A DNA stretch of 64,000 bases, from assembly GCA_030737875.1 (NCBI GenBank), contig CM060926.1, positions 315,430,922-315,494,921 on the forward strand. Reading direction: 5' to 3'. Made by a program: the position numbers and the translations under genes. How positions within the stretch are numbered: the first letter of the stretch is position 1; the number at the start of each line of letters is the position of its first letter. Positions 24,376-36,564 of this stretch are shown here, piece after piece. Source of the stretch: Allium sativum (Eukaryota > Streptophyta > Magnoliopsida > Asparagales > Amaryllidaceae). Below the pieces are notes generated by a model. The model was given only the letters and a program-made list of their open reading frames with translations, was not told where the DNA came from and ran no database searches.

Positions 24376-25124
24376 ATGAAACAGCATTTGACTCGTCTGG
24401 AGCGATTTGACAGTTTCACTTGTTGGCAAGAGACCATAAAGTTTTTACTTATGAAGATCAAATTGCTCTACATCTTGGAAGATAGATTAGAAGTGATACC
24501 GGAGGAAACCGATAATGAGGATGACGCTCTAAAGGCAAAACGTGCAAAGCGCAAAGAGCACAATTTTATATGCAGAGGGCATATCTTGAATGCATTATCT
24601 ACTTCAGTCTGCAATGCTCATAGGACCTTGGAAACTACAAAGGAGCTCTGGACTGCATTGGAGAACAATTATTGCATATCCGAGGCAAGTAATAAAAAGT
24701 TTCTCATTTGTAATTTTATGGATTTCAAAATGGTCGCCAACAAGTCTATAGTTGGACAAACTTGTGAAATACTACTGTTGGTGAATCAACTTAAAGATGC
24801 CGGAATTGATCTTCCTGAATCTTTTGTTGTTGGAATTATTATTTCCAGACTCCCGAATTCTTGGAATGATTATCAGAAAAATTGAAACATGCGGAAACGG
24901 ATTATGATTTAGATGTTTTACAATGTCATCTTCGTATTGAAGAGGATTCTCATAAACACGAACTAGATGATAATTCGCACACTGGGTCTCAATCTAAGGC
25001 AAATAATGTTGAAATTACTGAAAAGTTAAAGCCTAAGAATGAGGCATAGTTTAAGAAGAAAAATAATTCCCAACAAAAAGAAGGGTGCTTGTTACTATTT
25101 AAACAAACACGGCCACTATACCCG
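24376..25124 (+). pseudogene. Copia gag (copy C, unit 2), split by gypsy insertion
   Basis: Same gag as copy B from MKQHLTRLERFDSF onward, with a 6-base deletion (GEN lost), a one-base deletion at NDYQKN that shifts frame (about 24880), and a TAG in the Lys/Asn-rich linker. The gypsy element entered at 25124 inside the degraded zinc-knuckle region; the text resumes at 35017. Confidence 0.8.
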
Positions 25125-27704
25125 TGTAACGACCCATATTCTACGCATCATAGGATCGTAGGATATTTATTTCTTTCACATACGAAGTCGTATGGTCATG
25201 TAACTTTGGGGGACGACTATTGGGGTCATTTCCCATGTTCCTGATTTTTCTCGATTTTTAAATAACCATTTTACCCCTAGTTGGTACTGTTTTGGCCATA
25301 ACTTTTGACTGAAAAGGAATTTTGACCTGAAACCACTTCCAATGGCTCCGGATGATGGTTTCTCTTTCCGTAGAGTGGTCACATTAGCCAAACGGACTCA
25401 CCGTTTGGGAGATATGGCCGAATTAAGATTTAGAGGGTTAATTTCAGCTTAATTGGGCTTAACCGGGTAATTAACAGCTAGGCCCAAAGGGAAATTTCGG
25501 GATTAGGAGTTTAAAAAAGCTGTTAGGGTTTGGAGAATACCTTTTTCTCATTTTTCAGCCGTCACTATTCATTCCTCTTAACCTAGCCATGGCCTCCACC
25601 CTCTAATTCTCTTCAAAACACCTCTTAATCACTTTCTAATTGAAGATTAGGCTTAGCAAACATCAAATCAAGGAGTATTAGCACGTGAACCGAGGTAGAG
25701 CTGCTGTGTAAGATTGGGAACAACACCAAATCAGAGAATATTTCAGTTTTGGGGTTTTAGTTGTGGCAAAGGTGAGTGATAGCATCGTTTTGACACTAAT
25801 TACAGTTAATTAAGGGTAATTAGTGAAGATTAGCGAATTTATACACTAATAAATTCTGGAAAAATGTTTAGAAATTCTTAAATAATGTTGTATGCTTCTG
25901 TTAGAAATTTGGTTCGATTTGATTAAGTTTTGTTAACCCTATGATTAGTTCTACTTAAACATGCTATGGGAAAATATGAAGTTTTAGGCACATTTGATCC
26001 ATTTTGACATGTAAATTCATTGTTTTGGTGTTTGTGGTTACTCTTACATATTGCTATGACTCTATGGTATGTTTTGTGATTGATTAGAATAGTTAGACTA
26101 GTCGAAAACGCCGTCGAATAGCGTAGAAAGCTCGCTGGAAAGTTGCAGAAATGTGCAGGTTCCGAACCGGATCGGATCGGAGTAGGGGGTCGGATCGGAT
26201 TTGTGAACTGACCGAGGGAATTCGAACCGGATTGGAACTTGTCACTGGAGGAGGCTTGGCGAGAAGGAAGGCCGTTTACTTTGAGTTGGAGTGGACGAGG
26301 GGATCGGATCGGAACTATAGAGAGTGGGTCGGATCGGAGTAGGCTAGAGGGCGGATCGGATCGGAGTAGGCTAGAGGGCGGATCGGATCGGGGTAAGCTA
26401 GGGAGCGGAGCGGATCGGAGGGAGCGGATCGGGCAAACGGAGAAGAACATGATCGGAGAATAGGCACTACACTTCCGAACCGAACCGAGAAGAGATGGAG
26501 CATTGACTCAGGCATGGACTAGGACCACCGAACCGAACCGAGTAGGGAGGTTACACCGAACCGAACCGAGCTAGACCAGGAGCACCGAACCGAACCGTAC
26601 GTGGGCTATTACTACTACGCGACAATTCTTCTGAAGACCCACTCCAATTCGACCAAACCCGAGATGCAAAGGAAGTCCAAATGAGAAGTTAGAGCTCAAG
26701 ATTCAGATGGAAATCAACGAGTTCGCTTCATGGTTGGGCTTTGCTGCGGGACGCGTGCCAAGGAGTTATCGACGTCTATAGCTTTGGACCACTATGGTAG
26801 GAGGTATGAAGGCGGATTCAGGGCCATTATGGCATCGGTAGGACCAAGGGCTACAACCAATGAAGTGGGTCATTGAAATGTTTGGTCATGACTCCATATG
26901 TTTAGCTTGGTCATAGCAGGGTCTCTACAAGTCGGGATTCGTCGTTACCTCAGTTTGTCTAGTGTTCCAAAGTGGTAGATATCGTACGCTTTACGCACTG
27001 AGTGAGAAATGTGAGGATGGTTGCTATGGATTATTTGTTTGCTATCATTGTGACATGCACACCCCACCCCCGTATTCTTACACTATTTATTATGGCACCT
27101 TAGAGTATTGTACGGTATGTGGTACTAACTCTTTGGTTGCAGGTCCAGGTTCAGGTATGGTTTAGTATACCTGTTATTATTCTATTTAGATGCTTATCGC
27201 TCATACCAGGCTTTATGTCTGACCCAGAGTTTTATGTCTCCTCTTATTACTCGGGGTGCTCACACGAGCAGACTAGAGACAGATTAGCTGGTGATGCACG
27301 GGTAGATGATCCGGAGACGAGCAGGAGGCTTCCACGTAATATATACCTAATATTCCCCCTGTGTTGTTGAAGATCACTGCTTGGGCATTGGTGGTGCATC
27401 TTCTACTTTAGCTTTCTTTTGTTTAGAGACAGTAAATTTGGAAAATTGTAATAAGCTGTATTTGGATTTCCGCTGCTCTGATGATTGATGTTGATTTTAG
27501 TTATCATCTTATGCACTGTATCACCTGTTTTATGTCAAGTATGTTATTATTATATTTTATTCCATGCGCTGTGAGACATTCTACAGGTTCCTTGATTAGT
27601 TCATTCCCTTCTTTTCTTTCTTTGGCGACCGTTCCGTGCTAGTCGGGCATGTGTACAGCGCACTTTTGGAGTAAATGTTAGTTGGTGCGGGGCGGGCCAT
27701 CACA
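25125..27704 (+). repeat. 5' LTR of the gypsy element (2580 bp)
   Basis: Begins TGTAACGACC and ends GGGCCATCACA. It contains a low-complexity central region (see 26155-26600) that yields spurious open frames. A TTTAAAAAAG stretch near 25511 could be the TATA region. Confidence 0.95.
26155..26600. repeat. GGATCGGATCGGA and CCGAACCGA subrepeats in the 5' LTR
   Basis: Many copies of ggatcggatcgga with spacers such as gtaggctagagggc, then copies of ccgaaccgaaccga. The two motifs are partly complementary, so the region is locally palindromic. The equivalent in the 3' LTR is 33471-33905. Loss of one 5-bp cgaac unit explains the LTR length difference. Confidence 0.85.
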
Positions 27705-27706
27705 TT

Positions 27707-27718
27707 TGGTATCAGAGC
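27707..27718 (+). promoter_or_regulatory. Primer-binding site (initiator Met tRNA)
   Basis: TGGTATCAGAGC, two bases after the 5' LTR; standard primer site for minus-strand synthesis in plant LTR retrotransposons. Confidence 0.93.
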
Positions 27719-27904
27719 TCTAGGTTGCGTAGTTAACCTAGGGAATTTATCAGGGAGAGATAATATACGTATACGAGAGAGCGTATTTGTGATTACTTTG
27801 GTTTTTAAAAGTTATATATATATACTATTAGTAGTATAAGGATGAAGTCGTACTGCACTAGCACCATTATGGAGTCGTTAATCGTTTCCTTTTTCAGATT
27901 GACG

Positions 27905-30900
27905 ATGAGCCGATATACTAGAGGTGCTGGTAGGGGAGCCAATAATGGGAATGCTGCTGACATGAGGACGATGTTTACTAACCTCATGAGAGAGATGCTT
28001 AGAGATGTATAGAGGGCAGCTCCCAATGGTGGAAATGGTGGTGGTCCAATAGTGCAGGCGCCAAGAGTCGACTTCGCCAAGCTGAATAAGGACTATACTA
28101 GCCTTGGTGGGAAGCCGTTCCACGGAATGGAGTCGGCCACGGATGTTCAGGATTGGTTGGATAGTTGCGAACGTATCTTCGAGGATTTGGGTATCGAGGA
28201 TACAATGAAGAGAAAGTTAGCGTCCCGTCAGTTGCAAGGGCGGGCAATGAATTAGTGGAATGCTATAAAGGCAGCTACTCCCGAAGATCAGATTACTTGG
28301 GAGCAGTTTAAGGCTCGCTTTAGCGAGAAGTTCATTCCAGCTGCTCAGAAGTCAGTGCTGTTTAAGAAATTCTTGGAGCTCAAGCAGAATGGAAGAGCTG
28401 TCTCGGAGTATATTGCTGAATTTGACACTTTGTCAAAATATGGGTTATCTCTTATTGATACTGCCGAGAAAAATAATGAGAAATTCATAACTGGTCTGGA
28501 TCAGTACTTGGGGGAAAAACTTATTAACCACATCGATGAGACGTTTGAATCGATTGTGGGGAAAGCATTAAGATCAGAAAGTCTCTACCCTAAGCTGAAG
28601 ACTGAGGTTGCATCCGCAGATGAGCCAAAGCCACAAGCAAGTGGTGGAGGCAAGGGTGGTTCCCAGAATAAGAGAAAGCAGAATCAGACTAAGGATGGCC
28701 AGAAGAAAAAGAATAAGCAAGATGTTGAGTGCTTCAGCTGTGGTAAGAAGGGCCATTATGCTAGTAATTGTCGGTCCAAGCCAGCAGATAGGAAGTGCTT
28801 CAACTGTGGCCAGATGGGACATCACAAGGACAAGTGTCCGCAACCCCCCAAAGAAAAGCAAATGGTGAAAGCATATGCCCTTAATGCTATTCCTTCTTCG
28901 TCGAATGCCCCAACTGCGGTGGAGAAAGGAAAGAATGTTGTCATTCAAGGCATGCTTTCTGTTTACGATGTTCCTGTTAGAGTTTTGTTTGATACCGGAG
29001 CTTCCAGTTCTTTCATATCTAGTGATCTGGTAGATAGGTTGGGATTGGAGCCCGAGATTGTCGATAGACCTTTAGTAGTGACGAACCCGATTGGTGGTTC
29101 GACTAGCCTTAGCATGATTTGCCATAATGTGGTCTTATCGAGTCATGGATGCATGTTTGTTTGTGATTGCTTTGTTTTGGGCTTTACTGGGTTTGGCATT
29201 ATTTTGGGAGTAGATTGGCTCCGAAGGTACGGGGTAGTGGTAGACTGTGAGGGCTTTTTGGTGACAGCTAGAGCGGATGATGGGCGGAGGATAGTGTTTG
29301 GTGGTCTGCCCAGTGAAGGGGTATTGGCTAGTTTTCTAAACTCCCTCGACATTCCGCATAGTGAGTTGTTAGGTTTGCCCGTGGTTGGCCAGTATCCGGA
29401 TGTTTTTGAAGAAGTGACCGGACTTCCACCACACCAAGAGATTGAGTTCCGTATTGATTTGGTAAAAGATACAAGACCTATAGTGATGCCACTTCGTCGT
29501 ATGGCACCAAGAGAGCAGCGAGAGCTCGAGGTGCAAGTCAGCAATCTTTTGAGGAAGGGATTTATCAGAAGGAGTGTTTCTGAATGGGGAGCACCAGTTG
29601 TGTTTGCTACCAAGGCGGATGGTTCCCTTCGGTTGTGTGTAGACTACCGCGAGTTGAATAAAGTGACGAGGAAGAACAAGTATCCTCTGCCGCGGATAGA
29701 TGATTTGTTCGATCAGTTGAGTGGCGCGAGAGTATTTTCTCAGTTGGATCCCGCGACAGGTTTTCATCAGCTTAGAGTGGAAGCTGAGAGTATAGCTAAA
29801 ACGGCATTTCGAACGCCGTCTGGATTTTATGAATGGTTGGTCATGCCATTCGGGCTGACCAATGCCCCAGCATATTTTGTGGATCTTATGAATAGGGTAT
29901 TCAGAGATCAGTTGAATAAGTTTGTCCTTGTGTTCGTTGATGATATTTTGGTCTATTCGAGGACAGAGGAAGAACACAAGGAACATTTAAGAGTAGCGAT
30001 GGAGGTGTTGAGAAAACACCAATTGAAAGCAAAGTTTTCTAAGTGTCACTTCTGGAAGAGGGAAGTGAGGTTCTTGGGCCATATTGTATCAGAGGATGGT
30101 ATTGCCGTGGACCCGGCGAAGGTGGCTACGGTACAAGATTGGCCTACGCCCAAGAACGCAACAGATGTAAGAAGTTTCTTAGGATTAGCTGGATATTATC
30201 GTAAGTTTATCCAAGGTTTCTCCAAGATAGCAGCACCATTGACCCAGTTGACCAAGAAGAATCAAACTTTTGTCTGGGATGAAAGGTGCGAGAATGCATT
30301 CAAAAGTCTAAAGGACAAGTTGACAAGCGCACCAGTGTTAGTCATTCCTAAGGGGGATGAAGAGATGACGGTATACACGGATGCCTGTGGTACCGGACTG
30401 GATGTTGTATTGATGCAAGGCGGTAGGGTTGTAGCTTACGCAAGTCGGCAATTGAAACCACACGAGAGAAGATACCCTACCCATGATTTAGAATTGGCAG
30501 CGATCGTGTTCGCGTTAAAGATGTGGAGACACTATCTCTTGGGAGAAAGATTTGAGCTGTTTATAGATCCTAAGTCGTTAAAGTATCTCTTCTCTCAGAA
30601 AGATCTGAATCTCCGTCAGCAGAGATGGTTAGAGTTCTTAGCTTCCTATGATTTTGACATCGCATACACACCGGGAAAGGGCAATGTGGTGGCTGATGCA
30701 TTGAGTAGAAGACATGCCAGCTTAGGGGCTATGTTCCTTGAATGGAAGCAACTGGAGTATATCGCGGGGTTTGATTTCAGACCAAAGTGCGAATTGGATC
30801 CAGAAATGTTAGCAAGTTTGACGATCAGACCCACTTTAATTGAGCGGATCGGCTCTAGTCAGAGGGACGATCCTAACCTATTGGAAATCATCTCCAAGTT

Positions 30901-32281
30901 AGAGATGTGCGTCGATGAGGAGATGAACAAGTATGGGCTTGATCGAGATGGATGGCTTAGAAAGAATGGAAAGCTTTTTGTACCCAATGTCAATGGATTA
31001 AGAGATGAAGTGCTTAGAGAGTGTCATCACTCAAAACTGACTATACACCCCGGTGGTAATAAGATGTATCGAGATATGAAGCAGACCTACTACTGGGAAG
31101 GGATGAAAAGAGACGTTGGGAAGTTTATATCCAAATGCATGAATTGCCAGCTAGTTAAAGCCGAGCAAAAGAAGCCTAGTGGGTTGTTACAGCCATTAGA
31201 AATTCCTGAATGGAAATAGGAGCAAGTCTCGATGGATTTCATCGATGGTTTACCAAGGACTAGATCGGGACATGATAGCATATGGGTAATTGTGGATCGG
31301 TTGACTAAGAGTGCAAGATTCATACCAGTCAAATCGACCAGAACGGCAGCTAAGTTAGCAGAATTGTATATGAAGTGGGTAGTGAGATTTCATGGAGTAC
31401 CTAAAAGCATTGTGAGCGACCGAGACCCGTTGTTCACTAGTGGGTTTTGGAAGAGCTTACAAGAGGCTCTAGGGTCAGAGTTACATCTCAGTACCGCATA
31501 TCATCCTCAGACCGACGGTCAGACGGAAAGGGTGAATCGTATTTTGGAAGATCTCTTGAGAGCATGTATATTGGATTTTGGTGGATCATGGGATGACCAT
31601 TTGCATCTAGTAGAGTTTGCATATAATAATAGCTACCAATCCAGTATCGGTATGGCTCCGTTTGAAGCTTTGTACGGAAGACCGTGTAACTCACCATCAT
31701 GTTGGATAGAGACTGGCGAGAAGTTTATGCTTGGGCTAGATGTGGTGAGAGAAACTTCAGATAAGATCAAGACCATTCAACAACGAATGAATGCAGCCCA
31801 AGATAAGCAGAAGAGTTATGCTGATAAGAGGAGAAGAGACCTAAAATTCTCCGTTGGTGACTTGGTGTTTGTCAAGATTTCTCCGTTGAAGAGCGTAATA
31901 CGATTTGGCAGGAAAGGCAAGTTGGCACCAAGATTTGTTGGCCCATTCCCTGTTCTTGAACTAGTCGGGAATTTGGCATTCAGAATTGACTTACCAGAGA
32001 AGATGGCGGGAGTTCACAACGTATTTCATGCTTCCCAACTAAGGAAGTTCGTTCACGACTCAGATATGACTATTTCACCTGGTCAGTTAGAGGACTTCGA
32101 AGTAGAACCCGAGGCGGTTGGGAACCGCAGGTCGGCCCGTATTGTCGCGCATGACATGAAGCAACTTCGAAGGAAGGCGGTGAAGCTAGTCAAGGTACAG
32201 TGGAGCGAGGACGAGAATGATTTTACTTGGGAGACAGAGGAGGACATTAGGAAGACACACCCAGAACTCTTTGCCTGGTAA
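27905..32281 (+). pseudogene. Gypsy gag-pol polyprotein, three in-frame TAG codons
   Basis: One frame of 1459 codons (ATG 27905, TAA 32279-32281). In order: retrotransposon gag; two CCHC zinc knuckles ([14 protein letters not shown] from residue 276, then [14 protein letters not shown]); aspartic protease with DTGASS (363); RT with FVDDILVYS (aspartates 679-680); RNase H with TDACGTG and ADALSRR; integrase with the [11 protein letters not shown] zinc region and a DDE core (MDFIDGLP, SDRDPLF, AYHPQTDGQTERVNR); and a chromodomain-like tail (KVQWSEDENDFTWETEEDI). TAG codons are at 28010, 28253 and 31217. The first lies near the N-terminus, the second in gag, the third between the integrase zinc region and its core. 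All catalytic residues of PR, RT and IN appear present. In RNase H a usually conserved His is Pro (FIDPKSLKY). Confidence 0.93.
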
Positions 32282-32423
32282 GATTTTGACTTCGATTTAG
32301 TTTTCCGCATGCTAGGATAGGCTTGCTTGCTTGTTTTGCATGTTTGATTGTTGTATGTGGTTGTTAGGCATGCGGGATCCTTTGTATGTTTTGGGTTAAG
32401 GAATTTCGGGGGCGAAATTTCTT

Positions 32424-32436
32424 AAGGGGGGAAGAG
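32424..32436 (+). promoter_or_regulatory. Polypurine tract
   Basis: aaggggggaagag immediately before the 3' LTR, the plus-strand priming site. Confidence 0.9.
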
Positions 32437-35011
32437 TGTAACGACCCGTATTCTACGCATCATAGGATCGTAGGATATTTATTTCTTTCACATACGAAGT
32501 CGTATGGTCATGTAACTTTGGGGGACGACTATTGGGGTCATTTCCCATGTTCATGATTTTTCCTGATTTTTAAATAACCATTTTACCCCTAGTTGGTACT
32601 GTTTTGGCCATAACTTTTGACTGAAAAGGAATTTTGACCTGAAACCACTTCCAATGGCTCCGGATGATGGTTTCTCTTTCCGTAGAGTGGTCACATTAGC
32701 CAAACGGACTCACCGTTTGGGAGATATGGCCGAATTAAGATTTAGAGGGTTAATTTCAGCTTAATTGGGCTTAACCGGGTAATTAACAGCTAGGCCCAAA
32801 GGGAAATTTCGGGATTAGGAGTTTAAAAGAGCTGTTAGGGTTTGGAGAATACCTTTTTCTCATTTTTCAGCCGTCACTATTCATTCCTCTTAACCTAGTC
32901 ATGGCCTCCACCCTCTAATTCTCTTCAAAACACCTCTTAATCACTTTCTAATTGAAGATTAGGCTTAGCAAACATCAAATCAAGGAGTATTAGCACGAGA
33001 ACCGAGGTAGAGCTACTGTGTAAGATTGGGAACATCACCAAATCAGAGAATATTTCAGTTTTGGGGTTTTAGTTGTGGCAAAGGTGAGTGATAGCATCGT
33101 TTTGACACTAATTACAGTTAATTAAGGGTAATTAGTGAAGATTAGCGAATTTATACACTAATAAATTCTGGATAAATGTTTAGAAATTCTTAAATAATGT
33201 TGTATGCTTCTGTTAGAAATTTGGTTCGATTTGATTAAGTTTTGTTAACCCTATGATTAGTTCTACTTAAACATGCTATGGGAAAATATGAAGTTTTAGG
33301 CACATTTGATCCATTTTGACATGTAAATTCATTGTTTTGGTGTTTGTGGTTACTCTTACATATTGCTATGACTCTATGGTATGTTTTGTGATTGATTAGA
33401 ATAGTTAGATTAGTCGAAAACGCCGTCGAATGGCGTAGAAAGCTCGCTGGAAAGTTGCAGAAATGTGTAGGTTCCGAACCGGATCGGATCGGAGTAGGGG
33501 GTCGGATCGGATTTGTGAACTGACCGAGGGAATTCGAACCGGATTGGAACTTGTCACTGGAGGAGGCATGGCGAGAAGGAAGGCCGTTTACTTTGAGTTG
33601 GAGTGGACGAGGGGATCGGATCGGAACTATAGAGAGCGGGTTGGATGGGAGTAGGCTAGAGGGCGGATCGGATCGGAGTAGGCTAGAGGGCGGATCGGAT
33701 CGGGGTAAGCTAGGGAGTGGAGCGGATCGGAGGGAGCGGATCGGGCAAACGGAGAAGAACAGGATCGGAGAATAGGCACTACACTTCCGAACCGAACCGA
33801 GAAGAGATGGAGCATTGACTCAGGCATGGACTAGGACCACCGAACCGAGTAGGGAGGTTACACCGAACCGAACCGAGCTAGACCAGGAGCACCGAACCGA
33901 ACCGTACGTGGGCTATTACTACTACGCGACAATTCTTCTGAAGACCCACTCTAATTCGACCAAACCCGAGATGCAAAGGAAGTCCAAATGAGAAGTTAGA
34001 GCTCAAGATTCAGATGGAAATCAACGAGTTCGCTTCATGGTTGGGCTTTGCTGCGGGACGCGTGCCAAGGAGTTATCGACGTCTATAGCTTTGGACCACT
34101 ATGGTAGGAGGTATGAAGGCGGATTCAGGGCCATTATGGCATCGGTAGGACCAAGGGCTACAACCAATGAAGTGGGTCATTGAAATGTTTGGTCATGACT
34201 CCATATGTTTAGCTTGGTCATAGCAGGGTCTCTACAAGTCGGGATTCGTCGTTACCTCAGTTTGTCTAGTGTTCCAAAGTGGTAGATATCGTACGCTTTA
34301 CGCACTGAGTGAGAAATGTGAGGATGGTTGCTATGGATGATTTGTTTGCTATCATTGTGACATGCACACCCCACCCCCGTATTCTTACACTATTTATTAT
34401 GGCACCTTAGAGTATTGTACGGTATATGGTACTAACTCTTTGGTTGCAGGTCCAGGTTCAGGTATGGTTTAGTATACCTGTTATTATTCTATTTAGATGC
34501 TTATCGCTCATACCAGGCTTTATGTCTGACCCAGAGTTTTATGTCTCCTCTTATTACTCTGGGTGCTCACACGAGCAGACTAGAGACAGGTTAGCTGGTG
34601 ATGCACGGGTAGATGATCCAGAGACGAGCAGGAGGCTTCCACGTAATATATACATAATATTCCCCCTGTGTTGTTGAAGATCACTGCTTGGGCATTGGTG
34701 GTGCATCTTCTACTTTAGCTTTCTTTTGTTTAGAGACAGTAAATTTGGAAAATTGTAATAAGCTGTATTTGGATTTCCGCTGCTCTGATGATTGATGTTG
34801 ATTTTAGTTATCAGCTTATGCACTGTCTCACCTGTTTTATGTCAAGTATGTTATTATTATATTTTATTCCATGCGCTGTGAGACATTCTACAGGTTCCTT
34901 GATTAGTTCATTCCCTTCTTTCCTTTCTTTGGCGACCGTTCCGTGCTAGTCGGGCATGTGTACAGCGCACTTTTGGAGTAAATGTCAGTTGGTGCGAGGC
35001 GGGCCGTCACA
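32437..35011 (+). repeat. 3' LTR of the gypsy element (2575 bp)
   Basis: Begins TGTAACGACC and ends GGGCCGTCACA; near-identical to the 5' LTR. It is followed by the acccg target duplication and then copia gag-protease sequence. Confidence 0.95.
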
Positions 35012-35016
35012 ACCCG

Positions 35017-35395
35017 AGACTGTCGTCTTCAAAAGAAACAGTAAAAAGCGAATGTGGTTAAAGAAAAGCTTGTGACAATTGTACAAGAAGCGAACTCCAT
35101 TAGTGGAATTGATAATGATTGGTGGCTCGATACTGGAGCAACCATTCATATTTGCAAAGACCGTAATCTGTTCAAAACTTACAAAGAGAATAATGGAGAA
35201 TCCAGCAAAGTTACTGGTGCAGACAAGGTTGCAAGAAAAGTTTTGGGAAAAGGCACAACTGAACTTACATTCACCTCTGGAAAAGTTCTTACATTAGTCA
35301 ATGTATTTTATGTACCCGATATGTGTAAGAATTTGGTTTCTGGATATCTTCTTAACAAAGGAGAATTCAAGATGTGTATGAATCTGATATACTAG
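35017..35395 (+). pseudogene. Copia protease fragment with intact DTG (unit 2)
   Basis: Continuation of copia pol after the gypsy insertion: WWL-DTG-ATIHICKD with the catalytic Asp present (35129-35131), then GKGTTELTFTSGK, VNVFYVPDMCKNLVSG and a frame break at about 35393. Better preserved than unit 1, but separated from its gag by 9.9 kb. Confidence 0.82.
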
Positions 35396-36560
35396 TGTTG
35401 TCCAAGACTAACAAATTTATTGGACAGGGATATTCTTGTAAAGACATGGTTAGGTTGAAGCTAATAAAGAAATTTTCTGCTTATATTGTTAATTCTCTTA
35501 AATTTATGTCATGATAGACTATGACATGTTAATTATAAATCTCTCAAAAATATGCGTAAATTAGGACTAATTTCTGATTGTGATTTCGATTCTATATCCA
35601 AATGTAAAATATGTGTTCAAGCAAAAATATACCGGAAATCCTTTAAATCTATAGAAGGGAAAACTGTTTGCTTGATTTGGTATATATTGATGTGGGTGAC
35701 TTAAAAAGTCATATCACCTATGGTGGTAACCAATACTATTTATCATTTATTGATGATTATAATAGATATGTATGTGTATATCTAATGAAATCTAATGATA
35801 AGGATTTTCATAAATTCAAAATTTACAAAGTAGAAGTCGAAACACAATTAGGAGTTAAAATTAAAGTGTTACATTCAGATCATGGTGGTGAATATTTTTT
35901 CAAATGAATTTGCTTAGTTTTGCAAACAAAATGACATAGTTCACCAATGTACCGCCCCATATACACCACAAAAAAATGGTGTTGCTTAGAGGGAAAATAG
36001 AACTTTAGTAGAAATGGTAAATGCTATGCTCATAATTTCTAGTTTGCCTTATAACCTATGGAGTTATGCTATTTTATTTGCATGTTACATTTTAAACAGA
36101 GTACCACTTAAAAAGAATAATAATTCCGTTTATGAATTATGGTTTAATAGAAAACCTAACCTTACTGGACATAAAATTTGGGGTTGCTTGGCATATGTTA
36201 GAAAACCTAACCCTAAACGACCAAAGTTAGGTAATAGAGCATTTATATGTGTTTTCATACGATATTGTCTTAATAGTATAACTTATAGGTTCCTTATTTT
36301 TGACACCTTAGAAGTTATAGAATCCATAGTTGTAGAATTCTTTGAAAATCAAAATATTGAGAATCCATTGAGATCATCTAGTCCAGAACCAACAGTGACT
36401 AATGATATCAATGACGATAAATATGCTTCTACTCAAAACAGCAAGGAAGTGTCAGTACCAGATGATAGTACTAAACACATGAGAAGTAAAATAATGAGAA
36501 TAGAGAAGAAATATGGTCCTGACTTCATAATATATCTCGTACAAGGCAATAAGGACAAAG
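35396..36560 (+). pseudogene. Copia GAG-pre-integrase and integrase fragment
   Basis: A pre-integrase zinc region (RKLGLISDCDF, SKCKICVQAK) is followed by an integrase core with DVGDLKSHITYGGNQYYL, HSDHGGEY, and after a frame break APYTPQKNGVA, then a TAG (35987-35989). The C-terminal part has VNAMLIISSLPYNLWSYA, YILNRVP and KIWGCLAYVRKPNP, and finally a linker ending KKYGPDFIIYLVQ. Reverse transcriptase, RNase H and the 3' LTR are missing: at about 36560 the sequence switches to the HPAT pseudogene segment. Confidence 0.82.
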
Positions 36561-36564
36561 TGCT

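Larger units (their letters stand above)
20447..25124. repeat. Tandem duplication, unit 2 (interrupted by the gypsy element)
   Basis: Second unit of the direct duplication. It is cut at 25124 by the gypsy insertion and resumes at 35017, where the copia gag-protease text continues base for base. Beyond about 35500 the copia sequence continues into integrase, which unit 1 does not contain, so the copy with integrase is unit 2. Confidence 0.85.
25125..35011 (+). mobile_element. Full-length Ty3/gypsy chromovirus-like LTR retrotransposon (9.9 kb)
   Basis: Complete element: 5' LTR, tRNA primer site, a single gag-pol frame with a chromodomain-like C-terminus, polypurine tract and 3' LTR. It is flanked by a perfect 5-bp duplication, acccg (25120-25124 and 35012-35016). 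The LTRs differ by about 30 substitutions by eye plus one 5-bp indel over about 2.58 kb (about 1.2%), making it one of the youngest insertions in the window. Three TAG codons interrupt the frame, so this copy is not autonomous. The order protease-RT-RNase H-integrase and the chromodomain-like tail indicate a chromovirus; the long LTR fits Tekay/Del-like lineages, which I state only as likely. Confidence 0.95.

Noticed and set aside
26151..26515. Overlapping open frames on both strands rich in Arg, Ser, Asp and Gly (also 33463-33827)
   Set aside because: They are translations of GGATCGGATCGGA repeats within the gypsy LTRs, present identically in both LTRs; not genes.
30646..30834. Minus-strand frames antisense to gypsy pol (also 28574-28948, 29143-29986, 31090-31332)
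   Set aside because: Shadow frames of the real gag-pol reading frame.
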